NCBI RefSeq assembly: GCF_030817055.1
Contig: NZ_JAUSYV010000001.1
Location: 2,008,001 to 2,072,000 of the forward strand
Direction of reading: 5' to 3'
Length of the DNA: 64,000 nucleotides
Source: Bacillus sp. V2I10
GTDB lineage: Bacteria; Bacillota; Bacilli; Bacillales; Bacillaceae
Positions 40,608 to 48,754 of this stretch are shown here, in pieces. The notes beneath the pieces are model-generated. The model made no database searches and was not told the DNA's origin. It worked only from the letters and a program-made list of their open reading frames with translations. Both the position numbers and the translations under genes were made by a program. Numbering within the stretch: the stretch's first letter is position 1; each line of letters starts with the position of its first letter.

Positions 40608-41768
40608 ATGAAACGTCTACTATCAACCGTAGCGCTAAGCACCATAATATTAACAATTGCATCACCGGCATTTGCAGAAGAAGGTTCAGTAAAGCTTGCA
40701 GATCAAGCAAAATCAGCTGTACTGATTGAACGTGATACCGGAAATATTCTATATGATAAAAATAGTGATGAGAAACTTCCTCCAGCAAGTATGACTAAAA
40801 TTATGACGATGCTGCTGATCATGGAAGAGATTGATAAAGGCCAGCTGAAAATGGATGAAGAAGTCCGTACGAGCGAACATGCTGCTTCTATGGGCGGGTC
40901 TCAAATCTTCCTTGAGCCTGGAGAGGAAATGACCGTTCATGAAATGCTGAAAGGGATTGCGATTGCCTCAGGCAACGATGCATCAGTAGCCATGGCTGAG
41001 AGAATTTCAGGGTCTGAAGATGCATTTGTTGAAAAAATGAACAAACGGGCAAAAGAGCTAGGACTAAAAAATACAGTCTTTCAAAATCCAACAGGCCTTC
41101 CTGAAAAAGATCATTACAGTACAGCACATGATATGGCCGTCATGGCAAAAGAGCTATTAAAATTTGAAGGCATTACAAAATACACAGGTCAATATGAAGA
41201 TTATTTGCGTCAGGACACAGACAAGAAATTCTGGCTGGTCAATACGAATCGCCTTGTGAAATTTTATAAAGGCGTAGATGGCGTAAAAACAGGGTTTACG
41301 AATGAAGCAAAATATTGTTTAACCGCTACAGCCAAAAAAGGCAACATGCGTGTGATTGCTGTCATCATGGGTGCCCCGACACCAAAAGACCGCAATGCTC
41401 AGGTTACCAAAATGCTTGATTACGCATTCAGCCAATATCAAACGCATCCTTTATTTAAACGCAATGAAGTTGTAGCTAAGATGAAAATCAGCAAAGGGAA
41501 CAGTAAAAATCTGAACCTTGTGACTTCAGAGCCAATTTCTGTTTTGACGAAAAAAGGCGGAAGTGTTAAAGATGTTACTCAGGAAGTCGTGATGAAGCAG
41601 AATTTACAGGCTCCTCTGAAAAAAGGGGATGAACTTGGAAAACTAATATTGAAAAAAGACAATAAGGTTGTTGTGGAAAGCCCGCTTGTTGCTGAGGGCG
41701 ACATTGAACAGGCTGGCTGGTGGACTCTCTTTAAACGAGTGCTTGGTGATTTCTCGAAATCAGGCTGA
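40608..41768 (+). CDS. dacF: D-alanyl-D-alanine carboxypeptidase DacF
   Basis: Forespore class A penicillin-binding DD-carboxypeptidase that trims peptide stems during cortex/germ-wall synthesis. The 386-residue precursor has a signal peptide (MKRLLSTVALSTIILTIASP to about 23), catalytic SMTK (Ser-Lys), SGNDAS and KTGFT motifs, and a C-terminal PBP5-like domain ending with a putative amphipathic anchor (WWTLFKRVLGDFSK). GGAGG lies eight bases before ATG 40608. Directly upstream of spoIIA as in B. subtilis. Confidence 0.96.
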   Translation: MKRLLSTVALSTIILTIASPAFAEEGSVKLADQAKSAVLIERDTGNILYDKNSDEKLPPASMTKIMTMLLIMEEIDKGQLKMDEEVRTSEHAASMGGSQIFLEPGEEMTVHEMLKGIAIASGNDASVAMAERISGSEDAFVEKMNKRAKELGLKNTVFQNPTGLPEKDHYSTAHDMAVMAKELLKFEGITKYTGQYEDYLRQDTDKKFWLVNTNRLVKFYKGVDGVKTGFTNEAKYCLTATAKKGNMRVIAVIMGAPTPKDRNAQVTKMLDYAFSQYQTHPLFKRNEVVAKMKISKGNSKNLNLVTSEPISVLTKKGGSVKDVTQEVVMKQNLQAPLKKGDELGKLILKKDNKVVVESPLVAEGDIEQAGWWTLFKRVLGDFSKSG

Positions 41769-41907
41769 TTACCTAAAAAAACACCCATAAGAAACATCAG
41801 GATATCTAGCTGATGTTGGCGAATCCGCACTAGTTTTGTCATAGGGCAGGAAAAGCACATCAAAACCTCGAAACAGACATTATCCAGAAATTGAAGGAGG
41901 AGTATGG

Positions 41908-42261
41908 ATGAGTCTAGCAGTAGAGCTTGATGTAAAGCAATCTGTCCTGTGCATTCGACTGATCGGAGAATTGGATCATCACACGGCGGAGGAATTACGG
42001 CAGAAAGTGACAGAAATTCTTGCATCAGAGGACATCCAGCATATCGTTCTGAACTTAGAGCAATTATCCTTTATGGACAGCTCTGGTTTAGGCGTGATTC
42101 TTGGAAGATATAAGCAAGTGAAGCAATTTGGCGGAGAAATGGTCGTTTGTGCGATTTCACCTTCAGTAAAAAGACTGTTTGATATGTCTGGACTGTTTAA
42201 AATCATTCGACTGGAGCCATCGGAGGAAAAAGCGCTGATAACATTGGGGGTGGCTTCATGA
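41908..42261 (+). CDS. spoIIAA: Anti-sigma F factor antagonist SpoIIAA
   Basis: STAS-domain protein of 117 residues. When unphosphorylated it binds SpoIIAB and frees sigma-F in the forespore. The regulated Ser58 lies in LSFMDSSGLGVILG. AAGGAGG precedes the ATG. The stop overlaps spoIIAB by four bases, so the set is translationally coupled. A spoIIA promoter (sigma-H in B. subtilis) should lie in 41769-41900; an AGGAAAA word at 41848 is suggestive, but I could not place a convincing -10. Confidence 0.97.
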   Translation: MSLAVELDVKQSVLCIRLIGELDHHTAEELRQKVTEILASEDIQHIVLNLEQLSFMDSSGLGVILGRYKQVKQFGGEMVVCAISPSVKRLFDMSGLFKIIRLEPSEEKALITLGVAS

Positions 42262-42698
42262 AAAATGAAATGAACCTTCAATTCTCAGCGCTCAGCCAAA
42301 ATGAATCCTTTGCCCGAGTTACCGTTGCAGCATTTATTGCTCAGCTTGATCCTACACTGGATGAATTAACTGAAATCAAGACAGTTGTCTCAGAAGCCGT
42401 GACCAATGCCATTATTCATGGCTATGACAATGATCCAAGCGGTATTGTTTACATCTCGGTAACACTCGAGGACAGTGTCGTCAGGTTGTCTATCAGAGAT
42501 GAGGGCATGGGAATTCCTGATGTAGAAGAAGCAAGACAGCCTCTATATACGACAAAACCGGAACTTGAACGATCAGGTATGGGTTTTACCATTATGGAAA
42601 ATTTCATGGATGAAGTACAGATTGAATCGTCAAAATCACGGGGTACTGCGGTAAAGCTTACTAAACACTTATTGAAAAGCAAAGCTTTAGTAAATTAA
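42258..42698 (+). CDS. spoIIAB: Anti-sigma F factor / serine kinase SpoIIAB
   Basis: GHKL-fold serine kinase of 146 residues that holds sigma-F inactive and phosphorylates SpoIIAA. ATP-binding boxes are visible: SEAVTNAIIHGY (N box), IRDEGMGIPD (G1) and SGMGFTIMENFMD (G2). The start overlaps the end of spoIIAA by four bases. Confidence 0.97.
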   Translation: MKNEMNLQFSALSQNESFARVTVAAFIAQLDPTLDELTEIKTVVSEAVTNAIIHGYDNDPSGIVYISVTLEDSVVRLSIRDEGMGIPDVEEARQPLYTTKPELERSGMGFTIMENFMDEVQIESSKSRGTAVKLTKHLLKSKALVN

Positions 42699-42709
42699 GG
42701 AGACTTGCT

Positions 42710-43468
42710 ATGGATGTGGAGGTCAAGAACGATATCTCAAAAACACAGTTAAAGGACCATGAAGTGAAAGAATTGATTAAGCGCAGCCAGCAAGGCGATC
42801 AATCAGCCAGAGATACCATTGTTGAGAAAAATATGCGTCTTGTGTGGTCTGTTGTTCAGAGATTTTTAAATCGGGGCTATGAAGCTGATGACCTGTTTCA
42901 AATCGGCTGCATCGGTCTTTTGAAATCGGTTGATAAATTTGATTTATCGTACGATGTTAAATTTTCAACCTACGCTGTACCGATGATCATTGGTGAAATT
43001 CAACGCTTTATCAGAGATGACGGCACAGTTAAAGTGAGCCGTTCCCTAAAAGAACTGGGCAATAAAATCAGAAGAGCTAAAGATGATCTGTCAAAATCAT
43101 TAGGCAAGGTGCCGACTGTTTCTGAAATCGCAGCCTACCTTGAAATCACATCTGAAGAAGTCGTTCTTGCACAAGAAGCGGTACGCGCACCTTCTTCCAT
43201 CCATGAAACCGTTTATGAAAATGACGGTGATCCCATCACACTCCTTGATCAAATAGCTGATTCAGGAGAGACCAAGTGGTTTGATAAAATCGTCCTTAAG
43301 GATGCAATCAAAGAGCTTGATGAACGTGAAAAGCTGATCGTTTACTTAAGGTATTACAAGGATCAGACGCAATCAGAAGTTGCTGAGAGGCTTGGCATAT
43401 CGCAAGTGCAAGTATCGAGGCTCGAGAAGAAAATACTGCAGCAAATGAAAGACCGCATGGATCAATAG
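42710..43468 (+). CDS. sigF: RNA polymerase sporulation sigma factor sigma-F
   Basis: First forespore-specific sigma factor (SpoIIAC), 252 residues. Region 2 includes MRLVWSVVQRFLNRGYEADD, LFQIGCIGLLKSVDKFD and YAVPMIIGEIQRFIRDD; region 4 has the helix-turn-helix QSEVAERLGISQVQVSRLEKK. AAGGAG before the start. Last gene of the spoIIA operon; a terminator follows. Confidence 0.97.
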   Translation: MDVEVKNDISKTQLKDHEVKELIKRSQQGDQSARDTIVEKNMRLVWSVVQRFLNRGYEADDLFQIGCIGLLKSVDKFDLSYDVKFSTYAVPMIIGEIQRFIRDDGTVKVSRSLKELGNKIRRAKDDLSKSLGKVPTVSEIAAYLEITSEEVVLAQEAVRAPSSIHETVYENDGDPITLLDQIADSGETKWFDKIVLKDAIKELDEREKLIVYLRYYKDQTQSEVAERLGISQVQVSRLEKKILQQMKDRMDQ

Positions 43469-43472
43469 ATGG

Positions 43473-43504
43473 AAAAGACATATCCGACAGGGATGTGTCT
43501 TTTT
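43473..43504 (+). terminator. Terminator of the spoIIA operon
   Basis: AAAAGACATATCC (43473-43485) pairs with GGATGTGTCTTTT (43491-43503), one wobble pair, T run follows. Confidence 0.87.
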
Positions 43505-43600
43505 TGCTTTTTAGAAAATAGTTAGAAGGCAATTCCAGTGTAAACAATCATCAGCGTCTGGAATACAGCTTTGGTAATTAATGGACCATTCGTGCTTTCT

Positions 43601-43630
43601 GCATGATATAAATTCTTCCAATGCATACTA
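43601..43630 (+). promoter_or_regulatory. Sigma-G promoter of the spoVA operon
   Basis: GCATG (43601-43605), 18-base spacer, CATACTA (43624-43630). The -10 fits the sigma-G consensus CATNNTA. spoVA is a known sigma-G operon; the start codon of spoVAA lies 34 bases on. Confidence 0.78.
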
Positions 43631-43664
43631 CATATACAATCCTATTTTCAGGAAGTGAAATGTA

Positions 43665-44285
43665 ATGGAAAAAACGGTGTACATCAGACTGCGTCATCGC
43701 GTACAAGTCTATCCGGACGATTGTATAACCGTCTCTAAGATTGCCCAAATTGTTGCGGGGAAACAGCTTCGCGACATGATTGGAGAGCTTGAGGTCCACC
43801 AAGTTCAGCCGAGCGATAAAAACATTGTCGTGATTGATGTCATGCGCGTGCTGTCTGCAGTACATAAAACAGATCCTGATATAGATGTTCAGACGGTTGG
43901 GCCAGCACAGACGATTGTTGAGATTGTGTATCAGAAGAAAACGTTTTCGCCTGTTCTATTCGCACTCGTATGGCTCCTCCTCTTTGTGGGAGCAGCTCTT
44001 GCGATTATGAACTTTCATGAAGACGTCAGCATGCAGCTTGTGCACCTGCGTCTTTATACCATTATTACAGGTGAGACATCCGAACATCCCCTCCTACTGC
44101 AAATTCCTTATTCCATAGGCCTCGGTTTAGGGATGATTCTTTTCTTCAATCACCTTTTCAAGAAGAGAATTAATGAAGAGCCCAGTCCTCTTGAAGTGGA
44201 AATGTTCAACTACCAGCTTGATATGGATATGTACGTATCTATGAAAGAAAATAAAGAGAGCATGAAGAAAATTGATGACAATTAA
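43665..44285 (+). CDS. spoVAA: Stage V sporulation protein AA
   Basis: First gene of the spoVA operon, whose products carry dipicolinic acid with calcium into the forespore and release it in germination. The 206-residue protein has an N-terminal soluble domain (about 1-95, RLRHRVQVYPDDCITVSKIA) and two transmembrane segments (LFALVWLLLFVGAALAIMNF and IPYSIGLGLGMILFF). GGAAGTG precedes the ATG. The end overlaps spoVAB by 14 bases. Confidence 0.95.
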   Translation: MEKTVYIRLRHRVQVYPDDCITVSKIAQIVAGKQLRDMIGELEVHQVQPSDKNIVVIDVMRVLSAVHKTDPDIDVQTVGPAQTIVEIVYQKKTFSPVLFALVWLLLFVGAALAIMNFHEDVSMQLVHLRLYTIITGETSEHPLLLQIPYSIGLGLGMILFFNHLFKKRINEEPSPLEVEMFNYQLDMDMYVSMKENKESMKKIDDN

Positions 44286-44697
44286 TGGCTTGGTCACCAT
44301 TTTCATCGGACTCTCAGGAGGACTTGCTGTCGGCTCTGGATTTGTAGCGTTTTTAACTGTCCTTGGCATTATACCAAGGTTAACGCAGCTTACGAAAACA
44401 GTCGATTTAATTCAGGCTTATGAATGGGCTATCGTAGCCGGCGCTATTACAGGCGGATGGGTAAGCCTCAGGGATTCCAAACTTTACTTATCAGAGCTGT
44501 TTCTCGTTCCGATTGGATTAATCAATGGAATATTTATCGGAATGCTTGCTGCTGCGCTGACAGAAGTTTTAAATGTCTTTCCTATCCTGGCCAAACGGAT
44601 TGGGATTGCTGATAAGATCGTTATTCTATTGATGGCCATTGTTTTTGGCAAAGTAGCCGGATCGTTATTTCACTGGCTTTATTTTATTGACCAATAA
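44272..44697 (+). CDS. spoVAB: Stage V sporulation protein AB
   Basis: A 141-residue inner forespore-membrane protein, almost entirely hydrophobic helices (ITIFIGLSGG-like start, WAIVAGAITGGWVSLRD, LFLVPIGLINGIFIGMLAAA). Matches SpoVAB by order and length. Overlaps spoVAA by 14 bases, hence translational coupling. Subunit role in the DPA channel is inferred from the family. Confidence 0.94.
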   Translation: MMTINGLVTIFIGLSGGLAVGSGFVAFLTVLGIIPRLTQLTKTVDLIQAYEWAIVAGAITGGWVSLRDSKLYLSELFLVPIGLINGIFIGMLAAALTEVLNVFPILAKRIGIADKIVILLMAIVFGKVAGSLFHWLYFIDQ

Positions 44698-44716
44698 GAC
44701 CCGAGAGGTGAAAGAA

Positions 44717-45172
44717 ATGAGTACATCAAAGCTTAAAGATGATTACAAGAATAAAATTAAACCCTATCAGCCTAAACCGCCTTATCTTTTGAATTGTATA
44801 AAGGCTTTCGTCGTTGGAGGTCTTATCTGCACATTAGGTCAAGGCATCCAGAATATGTATATGAACTTTTTTAACTTTACTGAAAAAACTGCGGGGAATC
44901 CGACTGTAGCTACTTTAATTCTTATATCAGCTCTGCTGACGGGCTTTGGTATTTATGATCGAATCGGCCAATTTGCTGGTGCGGGATCTGCAGTTCCTGT
45001 AACGGGATTTGCAAACTCCATGACAAGTGCTGCGCTTGAGCACCGGAGTGAGGGTCTGGTACTCGGAGTGTCAACGAACATGTTTAAGCTCGCAGGCTCA
45101 GTTATTGTATTCGGGGTCGTTGCTGCATATGTTGTCGGGATAATCAGGTATGTATACGGATTAGCATTTTAA
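44717..45172 (+). CDS. spoVAC: Stage V sporulation protein AC
   Basis: Mechanosensitive membrane channel subunit for dipicolinate, 151 residues (B. subtilis 150). It has LKDDYKNKIKPYQPKPPYLL before the first helix, then CIKAFVVGGLICTLGQG, ATLILISALLTGFGIYDRIG and GAGSAVPVTGFANSMTSAAL, the pore-like conserved stretch. ATG 44717 follows GAGAGGTG; a longer in-frame start overlapping spoVAB lacks a site. Confidence 0.95.
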   Translation: MSTSKLKDDYKNKIKPYQPKPPYLLNCIKAFVVGGLICTLGQGIQNMYMNFFNFTEKTAGNPTVATLILISALLTGFGIYDRIGQFAGAGSAVPVTGFANSMTSAALEHRSEGLVLGVSTNMFKLAGSVIVFGVVAAYVVGIIRYVYGLAF

Positions 45173-45191
45173 AAAAGGAGGTTTCTGGACA

Positions 45192-46214
45192 ATGAGATTG
45201 ACTGGAAAACAGACATGGCAATTTGAGAATCAAATATACGTTCAGTCCAGCGGTACTGCTGTCGGCCCAAAAGAAGCAGACGGACCTTTTGGTAAATTAT
45301 ATGACAAAACCTATGATAATCTCCATTGCGATGAAGATAACTGGGAACTTGCAGAGCGGCGTTTAATGGAAGATGCCATTGAGCATGCTTTAAAAAAAGG
45401 AAATTATACGAAAGAAGATATTGATTTTTTCCTTGCTGGAGACCTATTAAATCAAAACGTGACGGCAAATTATACAGCCAGACAAAATAAGATCCCTTTC
45501 CTTTGTATGTTCGGTGCCTGTTCAACATCAATGGAAACACTGGCTGTAAGCTCAGCGCTTATAGATGGAGGGTTTGCCAATCGTGTTATGGCAGCAACGA
45601 GCAGTCATAATGCAACCGCTGAAAGACAATTTCGTTATCCAACAGAATATGGCGGTCAAAAACCGGATACAGCACAGTCAACGATTTCAGGCTCAGGGGC
45701 AGTCATCGTAAGCCGTGATCCAAGTGACATAATGATTACTTCAGCAACGATAGGAAGAGTGGCGGATCTTGGCATTACGGATCCATTTGATATGGGTTCC
45801 GCGATGGCACCTGCAGCAGCCGATACGATCGCTCAGCATTTTAAAGATTTAAACACAAAGCCTGAAGACTACGATTTGATTGTGACAGGGGACTTAGCTT
45901 CTGTAGGAAGCCCGATTCTAAAGGAGCTCCTGAAAGAAGAAGGATATGATGTTTCTGCAAATCATAATGACTGTGGACTGATGATTTATCGGCCGGATCA
46001 AAACGTTTTTGCCGGAGGAAGCGGCTGCGGGTGTTCTGCTGTAGTCACCTACAGCCATATTTTCAAAGAATTGAAAAGCGGAAATCTTAATCGTGTCATG
46101 GTTGTTGCAACAGGTGCTTTGCTTAGTCCGACCATGATTCAGCAAAAGGAATCGATTCCAACAATTGCTCATGGCGTCGTGTTTGAACGTGTGAACAGGG
46201 GTGTGAACGGATAA
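45192..46214 (+). CDS. spoVAD: Stage V sporulation protein AD
   Basis: Soluble membrane-associated DPA-binding protein with a thiolase-like fold, 340 residues. Motifs include LTGKQTWQFEN at the start, CMFGACSTSMETLAVS near the Cys position of thiolase homologues, and FAGGSGCGCSAVVTYSHI. AAAGGAGG precedes the ATG. The stop and the next start overlap as TAATG. Confidence 0.96.
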   Translation: MRLTGKQTWQFENQIYVQSSGTAVGPKEADGPFGKLYDKTYDNLHCDEDNWELAERRLMEDAIEHALKKGNYTKEDIDFFLAGDLLNQNVTANYTARQNKIPFLCMFGACSTSMETLAVSSALIDGGFANRVMAATSSHNATAERQFRYPTEYGGQKPDTAQSTISGSGAVIVSRDPSDIMITSATIGRVADLGITDPFDMGSAMAPAAADTIAQHFKDLNTKPEDYDLIVTGDLASVGSPILKELLKEEGYDVSANHNDCGLMIYRPDQNVFAGGSGCGCSAVVTYSHIFKELKSGNLNRVMVVATGALLSPTMIQQKESIPTIAHGVVFERVNRGVNG

Positions 46215-46564
46215 TGGAATATCTAATTGCGTTTGTAGTAGGCGGGGCCATATGCATTATTGGCCAATTGCTTCTCGATGTGGCTAAATTAACACCGGCA
46301 CATGTAATGAGTTCATTTGTTGTTGCAGGTGCGATTCTTGACGGATTCGGCATTTATGATAATTTTATTAAATTTGCAGGAGCTGGGGCAACGGTGCCCA
46401 TTACAAGCTTTGGTCATTCATTGCTGCATGGTGCAATGCATCAGGCTGATGAACACGGGATTATTGGTATTGGAATCGGGATTTTTGAATTAACTTCAGC
46501 AGGTATTTCTTCAGCGATCGTCTTTGCTTTTTTTGTAGCAGTTATTTTTAAGCCGAAAGGATAA
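46214..46564 (+). CDS. spoVAEB: Stage V sporulation protein AEb
   Basis: A 116-residue membrane protein related to SpoVAC: AFVVGGAICIIGQLLLD, VAGAILDGFGIYDNFIKF and GAGATVPITSFGHSLLHGA repeat the same pore pattern. It begins in the spoVAD stop codon (one-base overlap). It and SpoVAC likely form the membrane channel together. Confidence 0.94.
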   Translation: MEYLIAFVVGGAICIIGQLLLDVAKLTPAHVMSSFVVAGAILDGFGIYDNFIKFAGAGATVPITSFGHSLLHGAMHQADEHGIIGIGIGIFELTSAGISSAIVFAFFVAVIFKPKG

Positions 46565-46573
46565 GATCATCCT

Positions 46574-47179
46574 ATGACAGAAACGAGAAGGGTCATATTG
46601 GTAACAGATGGGGATGTTTATGCAGCCAAAGCGATTGCCTATGCTGCAAAGCAGGTTGGCGGAAGGTGCATTTCCCAATCTAAAGGAAATCCGACTTTTT
46701 TGACAGGACCTGAGATTGTGAAGTTAATTATAAAAACACCTTATGATCCCGTTTTTGTCATGTTCGATGATTGCGGCTTATTAGAAGAGGGGCCTGGTGA
46801 AAGAGCGCTTTTATATGTGGCAAAGCATCCGCAAATCGAGGTGCTTGGGGTCATTGCGGTTGCCGCAAAGACACATGGCTCAGAGTGGACGAATATTGAT
46901 GTTTCTATCGATAGAGAAGGCCTTATATCCGAATATGGAGTAGATAAGAGCGGCATCCGTGAATACGAAGTTGGAAAAATGACCGGAGATACGGTTTATT
47001 GTCTTGATACACTTGATGTTCCTATTATTGTAGGGATTGGCGACATTGGCAAGATGGCCCGTAAAGACAGTGTGGATCATGGATCACCGATAACAATGAA
47101 GGCGGTAGAACTGATTCTTGAAAGGAGCGGCATGGCAGATGAGCGAAAACGTGAAACAAAAGACACCAATCTCTCCTAA
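46574..47179 (+). CDS. spoVAEA: Stage V sporulation protein AEa
   Basis: Soluble protein of 201 residues: VILVTDGDVYAAKAIAYAAK at the start, VFVMFDDCGLLEEGPGE and VGIGDIGKMARKDSVDHGSP. This is the SpoVAEa component encoded between AEb and AF. It ends with a 41-base overlap into spoVAF. Confidence 0.93.
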   Translation: MTETRRVILVTDGDVYAAKAIAYAAKQVGGRCISQSKGNPTFLTGPEIVKLIIKTPYDPVFVMFDDCGLLEEGPGERALLYVAKHPQIEVLGVIAVAAKTHGSEWTNIDVSIDREGLISEYGVDKSGIREYEVGKMTGDTVYCLDTLDVPIIVGIGDIGKMARKDSVDHGSPITMKAVELILERSGMADERKRETKDTNLS

Positions 47180-48512
47180 GCTCGTAGTAAATGAGAATTA
47201 CTTTAAGGACCATGTAGGACTGAACCAGAGTTTTGATATTGGGGTACGTAAAATTATAGTCATGAACATAGCAGTGCATCTTTATTATGTAAATGGGCTG
47301 TGTGATGGTGCCAATATTACTCAGCTTTTAAAAGAACTTGTTGAAACTAAAGACGATGAGCATGAACAGTTTAAAGTAAATGAAATTATCGAAAACCGCT
47401 TGATAAATTCGCAGGTAGAGAGAATCAAAACGATTGATGAAGCCGTTGATCAAGTGCTGTCTGGCCTTATCGTCTTTATGATAGAAGGGTACGATTACGG
47501 GCTGGTTGTTGATGTAAGGAGCTATCCCGGCAGAAATCCTGAGGAACCAGATACCGAAAAAGTTGTCCGCGGATCCAGAGACGGATTTGTAGAAAATATC
47601 ATTGTAAATACAGCCCTGATTCGAAGAAGAATCAGAGATGAACGCTTAAGGCATTCGATGATGAAGGTCGGTGAGCGTTCAAAAACAGATATCTGTCTTT
47701 GCTACATAGAAGATGTTGCAGATCCGAATCTGATCGAGGTTATTAAAAAAGAGCTCGAAACGATTAAAATTGACGGTCTGACCATGGCCGACAAGACGGT
47801 GGAAGAATTTTTGGTAAAACAGGGATATAATCCATTTCCTCTTGTCAGGTACACAGAGCGGGCAGATGTAGCAGCCAATCATTTATTAGAAGGGCATGTA
47901 TTAATAATGGTGGATACATCACCAAGTGTCATTATTACACCCACAACCTACTTTCATCACGTTCAGCATGCAGAAGAGTACCGTCAGGCGCCGGCAATAG
48001 GAACTTTTTTAAGATGGGTTCGTTTCCTTGGGATCCTTAGTTCTATCTTTATCGTTCCAATGTGGTTTATGTATGTGCTTCAGCCATCGCTGCTGCCTGA
48101 AAACATTGCGTATATCGGTCCGAATGAGCAAAAGAATATTCCGATTGTCGTTCAGATATTCATGGCTGACATTGGGATCGAATTTTTAAGGATGGCAGCC
48201 ATTCATACACCAAGCGCCCTGTCTATTGCAATGGGATTAATTGCAGCAGCATTGATTGGACAAATTGCGATTGATGTAGGGCTCTTTGTACCGGAAGTTA
48301 TTCTTTATGTGGCCATTGCTGCAATTGGCACGTTTGCTACTCCAAGCTATGAGCTCAGCATCGCCAATAAGATGCTGCGGCTTTTCCTCCTGATTTTAGT
48401 AGCCTTTTTCAAGGCAGAGGGATTTGTCATTGGTGCCACCGTCATCTTTTTGTTCCTGACAAACATACGGTCGCTGAATACGCCATACCTATGGCCATTC
48501 CTTTCCATTTAA
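47139..48512 (+). CDS. spoVAF: Stage V sporulation protein AF, C-terminus truncated by a frameshift
   Basis: GerA-family spore membrane protein, 457 residues in this frame. The N-terminal soluble domain (MSENVKQKTPISPK, IGVRKIIVMN) is followed by GerA-type domains with RRRIRDERL, DPNLIEVIKKEL, and a C-terminal bundle of helices (IGTFLRWVRFLGILSSIFIV onward). The frame stops after LNTPYLWPFLSI, but the +1 frame continues for about 34 codons to TAA at 48613-48615 with FNPKAFWQILIRTSVPGAKI and RPSIVHP, which is the normal family C-terminus. One extra T in CTTTCC (48501-48506) explains the break. SpoVAF modulates germination speed, so loss of the tail might be tolerated. Confidence 0.93.
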   Translation: MSENVKQKTPISPKLVVNENYFKDHVGLNQSFDIGVRKIIVMNIAVHLYYVNGLCDGANITQLLKELVETKDDEHEQFKVNEIIENRLINSQVERIKTIDEAVDQVLSGLIVFMIEGYDYGLVVDVRSYPGRNPEEPDTEKVVRGSRDGFVENIIVNTALIRRRIRDERLRHSMMKVGERSKTDICLCYIEDVADPNLIEVIKKELETIKIDGLTMADKTVEEFLVKQGYNPFPLVRYTERADVAANHLLEGHVLIMVDTSPSVIITPTTYFHHVQHAEEYRQAPAIGTFLRWVRFLGILSSIFIVPMWFMYVLQPSLLPENIAYIGPNEQKNIPIVVQIFMADIGIEFLRMAAIHTPSALSIAMGLIAAALIGQIAIDVGLFVPEVILYVAIAAIGTFATPSYELSIANKMLRLFLLILVAFFKAEGFVIGATVIFLFLTNIRSLNTPYLWPFLSI

Positions 48513-48679
48513 TCCAAAAGCATTTTGGCAGATACTCATTCGCACGTCTGTTCCGGGAGCGAAAATCAGACCCAGTATTGTCCATCCTCAAAATGTAAGA
48601 AAACAGCCTAAGTAAGATTGAAAGTGTATGGCTTTTATGATATTGTAAGTTTAATTTACCTCAAGGAAACGAATAAATG

Positions 48680-48718
48680 GACAGTTGTTAAAAGCTATAG
48701 TTCAGCGACTGTCTTTTT
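48680..48718 (+). terminator. Probable terminator between spoVA and lysA
   Basis: GACAGT (48680-48685) pairs with ACTGTC (48708-48713) with further pairs inside; TTTTTG follows. Confidence 0.6.
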
Positions 48719-48754
48719 GTCCTTTTTACCGGAGAAGAAAGAGGGAATGTTAAA

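Noticed and set aside
41769..41907. Sigma-H promoter of spoIIA
   Set aside because: AGGAAAA at 41848 is suggestive, but no GAAT-type -10 at the proper distance could be placed with confidence.
48512..48615. Programmed frameshift at the spoVAF end
   Set aside because: CTTTCC is not a recognised slippery site and no stimulating structure is evident; mutation or assembly error is simpler.
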